A DNA stretch of 13,317 nucleotides from Spirochaetaceae bacterium (GCA_031290725.1 JAITMZ010000123.1:1-13317), one strand, 5' to 3'. Shown: positions 5,557 to 12,491, counted from the stretch's first letter. Numbers and translations are program-made. The notes: generated by a model from the sequence alone, not told the origin.

Positions 5557-6606
5557 ATGTTAAAAAGGTTCAGCGCTGTTTTGGCGCTCTGTGGATGCGC
5601 TGTTTTTTTTGTGTCGGCCCAGAGGATGACCGTGAAAATCGCTTCCATCGCTCCCGCCCGTTCACCGTGGGACATTGAGCAGAAAAATCTTGCCCAGCAG
5701 TGGTCGCGGATCACCAACGGAGAAGTAACCCTGCAATTCTATGATTCTCTGGCCCAGGGCGGTGAAGCCAGCGTCATCCAGAAGATGCGCGCCGTGCGGC
5801 CCGGTCAGAAACCGCCCCTGGACGGTGCGATTTTTACCAACATCGGCCTGTATAATTTGGCCCCGGCTTCCCATGTGATGAATCTGTGCGTGCCCTTCCT
5901 GTTCCGAAATACCGATGAGGCGGAATACATTCTGAACAAGTTTTCCGGTGACATGTCCGCCGGTATCGCCGACAAGGGTTATGTGCTGTTGGGCTGGTTC
6001 AATGTGGGCTGGATATACTTCGCCACTAAAGAACCTGCGGAAACACCGGAAAAACTGAAGTCCCTGCGGCTGGCCCTGGGGGGAGCTGATTCGGTGGACC
6101 TGGTGGCGGCCTTCAAGATCGCCGGCTTCAGGGTGGAAGACGTGGCTTCGGACAAGCTCTCCCAGAGCATAAAATCACCGGGAGGGGTGCAGGGGGTGTA
6201 CGCCGTCCCCATGTTCACCTACGCCACCAAAATGCACGAAACCCTGCGCTACATTTTAGACGTACCGATTTGCCCGGTGATCGCCGCCTTCGTGGTTTCC
6301 AAAAGTACCTGGGATGCCATACCGGAAAAATACCGGGGCAGCCTTGTGGAGGAAGTGCACCGGTCCGAGCAAAAATTTACCGTGGTTCAGCGCACCTCCG
6401 ATGCGGAATACCTGGAACTGATGGAAAAAAGCGGTTCCACCCGGGTCAAACTGAACAGCGCCCAACTGGCTCACTGGGAACAGGTCCTGAGTGAAGACGC
6501 CAAACGCATGGCCGGCACGGAAAATGCCATCATCAACAGGGAATTTCTGGATAAAATCCAGGCTGCCCTGGATGAATACCGCCGTGACCATCCTGCAGGC
6601 CGGTAA
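5557..6606 (+). CDS. tatP: TatP, periplasmic substrate-binding protein of the TPAT TRAP transporter (DctP family)
   Basis: A 349-residue solute-binding protein. Signal peptide 1-21 (KR start, hydrophobic 5-20, cleavage at VSA-Q), then a DctP fold. Features seen: KIASIAPARSPWD at the mature N-terminus, GGEASVIQKMRAV in the first lobe, and LKSLRLALGGADSV, whose Arg171 matches the conserved arginine that binds the substrate carboxylate in TRAP receptors. The length is typical. It binds its ligand in the periplasm, probably via TatT, and delivers it to TatQM. The ligand is unknown. A strong Shine-Dalgarno AAGGAGG (5543-5549) lies 7 nt before the ATG. tatQM begins 15 nt downstream. Expression should come from the promoter at 5343-5371 through the palindromic leader, plus any read-through from tatT. 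Confidence 0.93.
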   Translation: MLKRFSAVLALCGCAVFFVSAQRMTVKIASIAPARSPWDIEQKNLAQQWSRITNGEVTLQFYDSLAQGGEASVIQKMRAVRPGQKPPLDGAIFTNIGLYNLAPASHVMNLCVPFLFRNTDEAEYILNKFSGDMSAGIADKGYVLLGWFNVGWIYFATKEPAETPEKLKSLRLALGGADSVDLVAAFKIAGFRVEDVASDKLSQSIKSPGGVQGVYAVPMFTYATKMHETLRYILDVPICPVIAAFVVSKSTWDAIPEKYRGSLVEEVHRSEQKFTVVQRTSDAEYLELMEKSGSTRVKLNSAQLAHWEQVLSEDAKRMAGTENAIINREFLDKIQAALDEYRRDHPAGR

Positions 6607-6621
6607 AGGCGGGTGCGGCCA

Positions 6622-8460
6622 GTGAATACGGCGGTAAAGAAAAGGGTGATCGATCTGGTCTGCCTTTTTTTTGTACTGATTTTGCCCTTGCTCACCCTGA
6701 TATTTAAGTTCGCCGAGGGTGTGCTGAAGCTGGTGATCATCAAAAGCGGCCCGATTTTGGCTAACGCGCTGTTTCTGTTCTCCTGTGTGGTGGGGGTGGT
6801 CACTTGGCGGGAGGGGAGGCACATCAGCCTGGCGTCCCTCACCAGCCGTCTGCCCCAAAAAGCTGCCGGGACGGTGGCGGTGGTACAGCATTTCACCGTA
6901 CCGTTAGTGTTCACGGTGCTGTTTTTTTTGTCTTTTTCCCAGATGTTCGCCTCCTTTGATAAAAACCAGACTGTTCTGGGTATCCCCCTGATCGTCATCT
7001 TCGCGGCACTGCCCCTGTCGTATCTGGCCATGCTGGCGCTTTTTTGCAGGGCACCGGAACACCGGGCCGCCGCCGGTTTGGGCATCGCCGGGGGGCTGTT
7101 TCTGGCCAGCGGCCCCATCGCGGGGGTGCTGTATTCAATTTTCGGTGCGGCACCGGCTTTTCTGGACACCTGGTTCGCCCTGTGGTGCGCCATTGCAGGC
7201 AAGGCGACACTGCCCCTGGTGCTGGCGCTGATTGCCCTAGCTTTTTTGGGCGTACCCCTGTTCATCGACATGAGCGCCATTTCCTACATCGCCTTTTCCC
7301 AGGGGGGGGGGTATGTGGAAATCCTTTCCCTGGAGGCATACAACAACTTCACCGACAAAACCGTGGCGGCCATTCCTCTGTTCACCATTGCGGGGTATGT
7401 GCTGAGCCATGGCAGCGCGGGGAACCGGCTGGTGGCGGTGTTTCAGTCCCTGTTCGGTTGGTTTCGGGGAGGTGTGGTGGTGGCGACGGTTATCGTTACG
7501 GCTTTTTTCACCACCTTCACCGGCGTGTCCGGTACCACGATTCTGGCCTTGGGCCCCCTGCTGGTGGTGATCCTCACCGGCTCGGGCTACGCCAAAGATA
7601 AGGCCCATGCCCTGATCACCTCGTCGGGCGCCCTGGGCTTGCTCTTTCCCCCCAGCATGGCGATCATCATGTACGGCACTACCAACTATTTTTCCGTGGA
7701 CGTGATGCAGCTTTTCATGGGCGCCCTGATCCCGGGGGTACTGCTCTCTTTGAGCATGATAAGCCTGGGGATTTTTTACGATACAAAAAAGGATCGCAGC
7801 CGGTTTTCTCTTGTCCAGGCTGGCGGGGCTGCCAAAAACGCGGCCTTTGAGTTGCTGCTGCCGGTTTTTATCTGCCTGGGCTTTTTTACCGGTACCTTCA
7901 GTTTGAACGAATCCGCAGCCTTCGCGGTGATCTACGCCGTCTGCCTGGAAACCTTTGTTCGGAAGGACTTCACCCTCAAACGGATGGGAGCGGTGATTAT
8001 CGAAAGCCTGCCGGTTTCCGGGGGGGTTCTGTTCATCCTGGCGGCGGCCCGGGGACTGTCGTATTTTCTCCTGGACGCCAACATTCCGGCTCGGGTTTCC
8101 GAACTGGTTCTGACTTTTGTGTCCTCCAAATACGTGTTCTTGATCCTTCTCAACGGGGTGCTCTTCCTGGTGGGCTGTCTGATGGACGCCTTTTCCGCGA
8201 TCATGATTGTGTCTCCCCTGATTATCCCCATCGCCGAAGCCTTTGCGCTGTCTCCGGTGCACATGGGGGTGATTTTCCTGATGAACATGCAGATCGGCTT
8301 TCTGACCCCGCCGGTGGGCATGGATTTATTTATCGCTTCCTACACCTTTAACGTACCGGTTTTCAAGGTGGTGCGGGGCATTTTGCCTTTCCTGGTTATC
8401 CAGGTGGTAATTTTGTTTTTGGTAACATACGTTCCATGGTTTTCTACGGCCTTGCTCTAG
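6622..8460 (+). CDS. tatQM: TatQM, fused small and large TRAP membrane subunits
   Basis: About 612 residues, very hydrophobic. The first about 190 residues form a DctQ-like small subunit with several helices. The remaining about 420 are a complete DctM-type permease (ion transporter superfamily), recognisable by FTGVSGTTILALGPLL, ITSSGALGLLFPPSMAIIMYG and the late GFLTPPVGMDLFIA hairpin. DctM proteins drive Na+-coupled uptake of organic acids delivered by the binding protein. Fusion of Q and M is known for TRAP systems, including the T. pallidum TatQ-M. I chose GTG 6622 because GGCGGG (6608-6613) lies 8 nt upstream. GTG 6613, three codons earlier and overlapping that sequence, is the alternative. 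The 3' end overlaps the GH3 lipoprotein gene by 25 nt. Confidence 0.92.
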   Translation: MNTAVKKRVIDLVCLFFVLILPLLTLIFKFAEGVLKLVIIKSGPILANALFLFSCVVGVVTWREGRHISLASLTSRLPQKAAGTVAVVQHFTVPLVFTVLFFLSFSQMFASFDKNQTVLGIPLIVIFAALPLSYLAMLALFCRAPEHRAAAGLGIAGGLFLASGPIAGVLYSIFGAAPAFLDTWFALWCAIAGKATLPLVLALIALAFLGVPLFIDMSAISYIAFSQGGGYVEILSLEAYNNFTDKTVAAIPLFTIAGYVLSHGSAGNRLVAVFQSLFGWFRGGVVVATVIVTAFFTTFTGVSGTTILALGPLLVVILTGSGYAKDKAHALITSSGALGLLFPPSMAIIMYGTTNYFSVDVMQLFMGALIPGVLLSLSMISLGIFYDTKKDRSRFSLVQAGGAAKNAAFELLLPVFICLGFFTGTFSLNESAAFAVIYAVCLETFVRKDFTLKRMGAVIIESLPVSGGVLFILAAARGLSYFLLDANIPARVSELVLTFVSSKYVFLILLNGVLFLVGCLMDAFSAIMIVSPLIIPIAEAFALSPVHMGVIFLMNMQIGFLTPPVGMDLFIASYTFNVPVFKVVRGILPFLVIQVVILFLVTYVPWFSTALL

Positions 8461-9647
8461 CGTTTTGTCTATGCCTCACCGGTTGCAGCGAAAAAAATGT
8501 CCCCCTAGGGCCGGTGTCTTCTCCGGCTCAAGGTGCGGCTCCGGAAGCGGCGGAGCACGGGTTTGGGGAACTCATTTCCTGGGATGAATTTTACCGCAAA
8601 AATGCTGCGGCGGCTCTGAAAACCGTGCGGGAGATGCCCCGGCTGCAAAAACTGTCCCAGCTTTTTCTGATAAACCTGGAAGGGAAGGGACGGTTTACTC
8701 CCGCCGAATACGACGGGGATAACTCGCCTCTCATTCCGGGGGGCTACCTGTTTTTTTCCTACAACATCGGAGGCGATGGTGGTGAGGTGCGGGACTTCAC
8801 GGCCTCCATCGGTGATTATTGCCGGGAACAGGGGCTGATTCCTCCTTTTTTGGCCCTGGACCACGAGGGCGGCCTGGTGAACCGGCTCCGTGCCTTTAAT
8901 CCCCTGCCCTCAGCCCGTGAGGTGTCCCAGTCCCTTTCACCGGACCAGGCCTGGGAGCTCTACCGGGATCAGGGGAAACTCCTGGCATCCCTGGGATTTC
9001 ATCTAAACCTGGCACCGGTGGCGGAAGCGGAGACAGCGGAGAACGCCGTGTTTTTGAAAAATCGCAGCTATGGCGATGCGGCTGCGGTGTCGGTCTACGC
9101 GCGCCGGGCGGTGGAGGGCTACCGCGCGGGGGGCATACAAACCGCCCTCAAGCACTTTCCCGCAAGCACCAATGCGGACCCCCACACAAGTTTACCCGAA
9201 TTGGCCCTGGGGCTGACGGAACTGGAACGCACCTCCGTGAAGCCCTTCCAGGCGCTTCTGGCGTCGGGTCCCGCCGCAGTCCTCATGGCCCACACCCGCA
9301 CGTCCCTGGATCCCGATGTGCCCGCCTGCCTGTCCCGCTACTGGGTGACGGCGGTTCTGCGGGAACGGTTCGCCTTCACCGGCCTGATCATCTCCGACGA
9401 CATATACATGGCGGCCCTGGAAAAAAACGGCTATCCCCCGGCCCAGGCGGTGGAACAGGCCGTCGACGCAGGGATCGACGTGATCATGCTTTCCGAAAAG
9501 CGCTTTTTGCCCGCCCTCTGCGTTCTGGCCGACCGGGCCGCTCTGGATCCGGATTTTGCCCGCCGGATAGACCAAGCTGCAGCCCGGATACTAGCCTTCA
9601 AGCGCTACTGCGGTATCACCTTGCCCCGGGAGTTTGCCGGGCTTTAG
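8436..9647 (+). CDS. lipoprotein glycoside hydrolase family 3, NagZ-like
   Basis: A 403-residue GH3 enzyme with a lipoprotein signal (lipobox LTGC, Cys17). The GH3 barrel runs about 65-395: ALDHEGGLVNRL (140-151) is the substrate loop, GFHLNLAPVAE the next strand, and SDDIYM carries the predicted nucleophile Asp321. The NagZ acid/base loop is altered: the family consensus KHFPGHG-x4-DSH reads KHFPAST-NA-DPH here (239-250). The Asp248/His250 dyad survives but GHG is lost. NagZ enzymes remove N-acetylglucosamine from cell-wall fragments, so peptidoglycan recycling is the default guess. A lipidated, periplasmic-side enzyme with this loop may have another beta-glycoside substrate. The signal lacks the usual Lys/Arg before the hydrophobic core. 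The start lies inside tatQM, implying translational coupling to the transporter. Confidence 0.85.
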   Translation: MVFYGLALAFCLCLTGCSEKNVPLGPVSSPAQGAAPEAAEHGFGELISWDEFYRKNAAAALKTVREMPRLQKLSQLFLINLEGKGRFTPAEYDGDNSPLIPGGYLFFSYNIGGDGGEVRDFTASIGDYCREQGLIPPFLALDHEGGLVNRLRAFNPLPSAREVSQSLSPDQAWELYRDQGKLLASLGFHLNLAPVAEAETAENAVFLKNRSYGDAAAVSVYARRAVEGYRAGGIQTALKHFPASTNADPHTSLPELALGLTELERTSVKPFQALLASGPAAVLMAHTRTSLDPDVPACLSRYWVTAVLRERFAFTGLIISDDIYMAALEKNGYPPAQAVEQAVDAGIDVIMLSEKRFLPALCVLADRAALDPDFARRIDQAAARILAFKRYCGITLPREFAGL

Positions 9648-9710
9648 GGACACACCGATTCGTGGCGGGAGGTTCATACCCCGCCCCTTGGAGCGAAAAA
9701 CGTGTCCCTA
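9645..9710 (+). repeat. nested inverted repeat after the GH3 gene
   Basis: Outer arms TAGGGACAC (9645-9653) and GTGTCCCTA (9702-9710) are a perfect 9-bp inverted repeat starting on the stop codon. Inside, GGCGGG (9664-9669) pairs with CCCGCC (9680-9685). No T-run follows, so it is not a classical intrinsic terminator. It might stabilise the 3' end of the mRNA or be a repetitive palindrome. The rest of 9711-9774 before the next promoter shows nothing notable. Confidence 0.6.
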
Positions 9711-9774
9711 CCCGCCTCACGTACCGGTGCCGGCTCGTATTCCATATTTTTGTAAAAAAACATGGTCTTATGTC

Positions 9775-9803
9775 TTGCCCCATTCCTCTTTTTGTGGTAT
9801 ACT
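9775..9803 (+). promoter_or_regulatory. promoter of the tandem Rrf2 genes
   Basis: TTGCCC (9775-9780), a 17-nt spacer and TATACT (9798-9803). The predicted start is near A9810, giving a short leader of about 32 nt before the first Rrf2 gene. Confidence 0.7.
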
Positions 9804-9841
9804 TTCTATATGAATCCATTCGGCATACACGGGGGCGCGGC

Positions 9842-10273
9842 ATGAAAATTTCCACCCGGGGACGTTATTCCTTGGAAGCTCTGTTGAGTCTGGCCTTGCT
9901 GGGCACAAACGACTCCGCCAGCACCAGGGCTATCGCGGAAAAAACCGGCGTGTCCGAGCGTTACCTGGAACAGTTGTTTATCTTGCTCCGGGGTGCGGGG
10001 ATCATCAAAGGTATCCGGGGAGCTAAGGGTGGCTGCTACCTGGGGCGCTCCGCGAAGGACATCACTGTGGGGGACATCCTCCGGGCTGCGGAGGGGCCGA
10101 TGGAACTGGTGGAGTGCGTGGCCGCCACCGATTGCCCCCGGTTGGAGAATTGTGCCAGCCGCCATACCTGGAGCGAACTCTACAGCGCTGTTACCCGCTT
10201 TGTGGATTCCGTCACCCTGGCTGATTTAACCGAAGCCTACTGGAAGATGGGCGTGGAGGAATATAATATATGA
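9842..10273 (+). CDS. Rrf2-family regulator with an IscR-like cysteine triad
   Basis: A 143-residue Rrf2 protein. The winged HTH covers about 1-65 (MKISTRGRYSLEALLSLA; RAIAEKTGVSERYLEQLF; GAKGGCYLGR wing). Dimer helix and effector loop follow, with Cys92, Cys98 and Cys104 spaced C-x5-C-x5-C and His108 just after, as in IscR, where three cysteines and a histidine hold a [2Fe-2S] cluster. It may therefore sense iron-sulphur status, redox, oxygen or NO. No isc/suf genes are visible nearby. A further Cys65 sits in the wing. ATG 9842 has only a G-rich weak Shine-Dalgarno. Its TGA overlaps the ATG of the second Rrf2 gene (ATGA), so the two are translationally coupled and may form heterodimers (inference). 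Confidence 0.9.
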   Translation: MKISTRGRYSLEALLSLALLGTNDSASTRAIAEKTGVSERYLEQLFILLRGAGIIKGIRGAKGGCYLGRSAKDITVGDILRAAEGPMELVECVAATDCPRLENCASRHTWSELYSAVTRFVDSVTLADLTEAYWKMGVEEYNI

Positions 10274-10704
10274 AGATTTCCGCCCGGGGACGCTACGGCA
10301 TCCAGTTTCTCATTGATCTGGCGGAACACGCCGACGAACCTCACGTGACGTTGGCCAGTGTGGCGGAACGAAAGGGCATTTCCCTGAGATATCTGGAACA
10401 GGTGGTGGTGATTCTGCACCGCACCGGCTTCATCCGCTCGATTAAAGGCGCTTCCGGGGGCTACACCCTGGCCCGTCCCGCAGCGGAGATTAACATCGGC
10501 GATGCCCTGCGGATGCTGGAGGGAGATATGCTGGTGAGCAGCCCCTATGTGTCCGGCACCCCGGAGACCCCGCTCGAGCGCTGCATCCGCCTGTCGGTCT
10601 TTGAAGGACTGAACGAGCGCATCGCTGCGGTCATCGACAGCAAAACCTTGGCGTCCCTGGTGGGTACGGTTGACCCGGATGAATCGTATATGTATTTTAT
10701 TTGA
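10270..10704 (+). CDS. Rrf2-family regulator lacking the cluster cysteines
   Basis: A 144-residue paralogue of the preceding gene. The HTH is closely similar (MKISARGRYGIQFLIDLA; ASVAERKGISLRYLEQVV; IKGASGGYTLARP). The effector loop lacks the C-x5-C-x5-C motif, and only Cys105 remains. It therefore should not bind a three-cysteine cluster and may respond to a protein partner or small molecule, as the cysteine regulator CymR does in Firmicutes (analogy only). It starts at ATG 10270 overlapping the upstream stop, with GGAGGA (10255-10260) 9 nt before it. The pair probably arose by tandem duplication and diverged. Target genes are unknown. The uraA promoter begins 50 bp downstream. Confidence 0.9.
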   Translation: MKISARGRYGIQFLIDLAEHADEPHVTLASVAERKGISLRYLEQVVVILHRTGFIRSIKGASGGYTLARPAAEINIGDALRMLEGDMLVSSPYVSGTPETPLERCIRLSVFEGLNERIAAVIDSKTLASLVGTVDPDESYMYFI

Positions 10705-10753
10705 GGCGTATCGCAAAATTCGTAAAAAAAGCGTAAATTTTTTGTAAAACCTC

Positions 10754-10782
10754 TTGACGTTTTTTTTGGCCCGTGGTATATT
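10754..10782 (+). promoter_or_regulatory. uraA: promoter of the uraA leader and gene
   Basis: TTGACG (10754-10759), a 17-nt spacer and TATATT (10777-10782). The predicted start is near A10789. The transcript would cross the permease remnant and its terminator before reaching uraA at 11003, a leader of about 214 nt. No other promoter-like pair is evident between 10810 and 11000. Confidence 0.7.
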
Positions 10783-10808
10783 CATAAAAATTAATAAGGA
10801 GTTTTGCG

Positions 10809-11006
10809 ATGAAAAACAAAACAATCTTGGGCGTGTTTAACTGGCCGCCCTTCGGACGCCGGATTCCGCTGTGTTTCCGGTATGTAATTGTCCTGTTCGG
10901 CGCCCCATTGGCGGTGCCCCCATTGAATGCCCTGTACGCCCGGCAATGCCGTTGCGGCAGGGCTTTTTTTTGCATGTCACAATATGAAGCAAGGAGTTTC
11001 GCATGA
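10809..11006 (+). pseudogene. decayed NCS2/uracil permease copy, now a possible uraA leader ORF
   Basis: Residues 1-42 of this 65-codon frame align without gaps to the start of the adjacent permease, with 21 of 42 identical by my count (LGV, PP-GR-IPL-F, FGA, VP). DNA at 10925-10963 then matches uraA 11265-11303 (32 of 39 bases) but in a different frame. About 150 bp of the ancestral gene is therefore missing and the tail is frameshifted. No permease can be made. The Shine-Dalgarno was copied too: AGGAG (10797-10801), 7 nt before ATG, in a context like that of uraA. The frame stays open across an intrinsic terminator and stops at 11004-11006, overlapping the uraA ATG (ATGA). It may now serve as a translated leader peptide controlling uraA. 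Confidence 0.75.
10929..10971 (+). terminator. intrinsic terminator / attenuator upstream of uraA
   Basis: GCCCTG (10929-10934) pairs with CAGGGC (10958-10963). Inside it, CGC (10937-10939) pairs with GCG (10954-10956) and CGGC (10941-10944) with GCCG (10948-10951) around loop AAT. Eight T follow at 10964-10971. This is a strong rho-independent terminator between the promoter and uraA, lying wholly inside the 65-codon remnant frame. A closely trailing ribosome could therefore prevent its folding. Confidence 0.75.
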
Positions 11007-12280
11007 AAGAGACGATTTCCCTGGGTGTGCACGACAAGCCGCCCATCGGACGCTGGATCCCCCTGAGTTTCCAGCATGTGTTCGCCATGTTTGGGGCCAC
11101 TATTTTGGTACCCTTGCTGACGGGCTTAAATCCTGCCACGGCGCTATGGACCGCCGGAACCGGTACGCTATTGTATATAGCGATAACCGGCGCAAAAGTC
11201 CCGGCCTTTTTAGGCTCATCTTTTGCGTTTATTCCAGCTCTTATCGGGATTGGAGCTGAATATGGAATGCCCTACGCGCTCGGCGGTGCCGTCGCGGCAG
11301 GGCTTTTTTATTGCCTTGTGGCCGCCATCATCAAAGTGAGCGGTACCGGCTGGCTTGACCACGCCCTGCCGCCGGTGGTCATCGGTTCGGTGATCATCGT
11401 CATCGGCTTGAACCTGGCGCCGACGGGCATGTCCAGCGCCATGAACCTGAACGGCGAGTATTCCCTGGTAGCGTTGTCTATCGCGGCGGTAACGTTGGGA
11501 ATCGCGGTGATTGTAACCATCTGCTTCAAGGGCTTTTTTACCACCATCTCGATACTGATGGGTCTGGTAGGGGGCTACCTGTTTACCTTGATTATGGGGC
11601 GCTTTGTTCCCGCCTATAACCTGATTGACTTCAATATTGTGCATAACACCTCATGGTTTGGCCTGCCGCACTTTGCCGTTCCCAAGTTCAGCTTTGTGCC
11701 CATCCTCACGTTTATCATCGTGTCCCTGGCCACGGTGTGCGAACACCTGGGAGACACCTTGGTAACTTCACGGGTTGTGGGGAAGGACTTTTACAAGGAT
11801 CCGGGGCTGCACCGCACCCTCGCCGGCGATGGGCTGGCTACGGCGTGGGCTGCCTTCTGGGGAGGGCCGCCCAATACCACCTACGGCGAAAATATCGGCG
11901 TCATGGCCATAACCAAGGTGTACAGCGTGTGGGTTATCGGCGGCGCGGCGCTTGTCGCGGTGATACTGTCGCTGTTTCAAAAGTTCGGGGCGATAATCCA
12001 AACTATTCCCGGCCCGGTGATGGGCGGCATATCCATGCTGCTCTACGGGCTGATTGCCTCCAGCGGCCTTCGCACCATCGTGGAAAGCGGCGTGGACTAC
12101 AAGAACAAGCGCAACCTGACCATCTCGTCGGTGATTTTGGTTATCGGCATCGGCGGCGGCATACTCAAGTTTACCGTGGGATCGGGGCTTAACTTCCAGC
12201 TTACCGGAGTTGCCTTGGCGACTGTGGTGGGGATTATTCTGAACCTTGTTTTACCCAAAGGCTTGGACAGCACGGAATAA
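11003..12280 (+). CDS. uraA: uracil permease (NCS2 family, UraA-like)
   Basis: A 425-residue inner-membrane nucleobase transporter, close in length to E. coli UraA (429). It carries NCS2 hallmarks: FQHVFAMFGATILVP in the first helix, GSSFAFI (71-77), CEHLGD with Glu247 and NTTYGENIGV with Glu296. The two glutamates correspond to the UraA residues that bind uracil and couple protons. Alternating hydrophobic segments cover the whole length (14 helices expected in the family). Xanthine/urate permeases are related, but the N-terminal and GENIGV motifs favour uracil. Start ATG 11003 has AAGGAG (10991-10996) 6 nt before it. No promoter adjoins the start. Expression must come from 10754-10782 through the terminator at 10929-10971, so attenuation is likely. 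Confidence 0.92.
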   Translation: MKETISLGVHDKPPIGRWIPLSFQHVFAMFGATILVPLLTGLNPATALWTAGTGTLLYIAITGAKVPAFLGSSFAFIPALIGIGAEYGMPYALGGAVAAGLFYCLVAAIIKVSGTGWLDHALPPVVIGSVIIVIGLNLAPTGMSSAMNLNGEYSLVALSIAAVTLGIAVIVTICFKGFFTTISILMGLVGGYLFTLIMGRFVPAYNLIDFNIVHNTSWFGLPHFAVPKFSFVPILTFIIVSLATVCEHLGDTLVTSRVVGKDFYKDPGLHRTLAGDGLATAWAAFWGGPPNTTYGENIGVMAITKVYSVWVIGGAALVAVILSLFQKFGAIIQTIPGPVMGGISMLLYGLIASSGLRTIVESGVDYKNKRNLTISSVILVIGIGGGILKFTVGSGLNFQLTGVALATVVGIILNLVLPKGLDSTE

Positions 12281-12289
12281 GGCCATTCG

Positions 12290-12379
12290 GGAAACGCTGA
12301 TTTTCCCTTGATTGGATAAAACAACATACTCCGCTGTTTACAGCGGGGTATGAAACCCTCGCTTCGAATCAGCGTTTCC
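12290..12379 (+). repeat. nested inverted repeat between uraA and oadG
   Basis: Outer arms GGAAACGCTGATT (12290-12302) and AATCAGCGTTTCC (12367-12379) are a perfect 13-bp inverted repeat. Inside, CATACTCCGCTG (12325-12336) pairs with CAGCGGGGTATG (12341-12352) around loop TTTA, 12 bp with one T/G wobble. No T-run follows the outer arm. It lies 9 bp after the uraA stop, so it may end or protect the uraA mRNA, be a small structured RNA, or be a mobile palindromic repeat. Confidence 0.65.
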
Positions 12380-12435
12380 TTTCGCAGTTTATCCGCAGAA
12401 TCTCGAAAAAAAACCTGTTTCGTCCCTGCGCCCCC

Positions 12436-12464
12436 TTGCATAAAATTCTTTTTTCCGGTACACT
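12436..12464 (+). promoter_or_regulatory. oadG: promoter of the oad operon
   Basis: TTGCAT (12436-12441), a 17-nt spacer and TACACT (12459-12464). The predicted start is near 12471, leaving a leader of about 53 nt before oadG. Confidence 0.65.
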
Positions 12465-12481
12465 GGTGATGAGGCAAGGTG

Positions 12482-12491
12482 TTGTGTACAA
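12482..12491 (+). promoter_or_regulatory. TTGTGTACAA palindrome, possible operator
   Basis: TTGT and ACAA flank GT just downstream of the predicted oad transcription start. This resembles sites of GntR/FadR-type regulators (core GT-N(2-3)-AC), and an FCD-type GntR gene lies in this window. The match is short and could be chance. Confidence 0.3.

Noticed and set aside
7237-8262. 341-codon minus-strand frame opposite tatQM
   Set aside because: Gln/His/Arg-rich composition typical of an antisense reading of membrane-protein codons; tatQM itself has clear DctM motifs.
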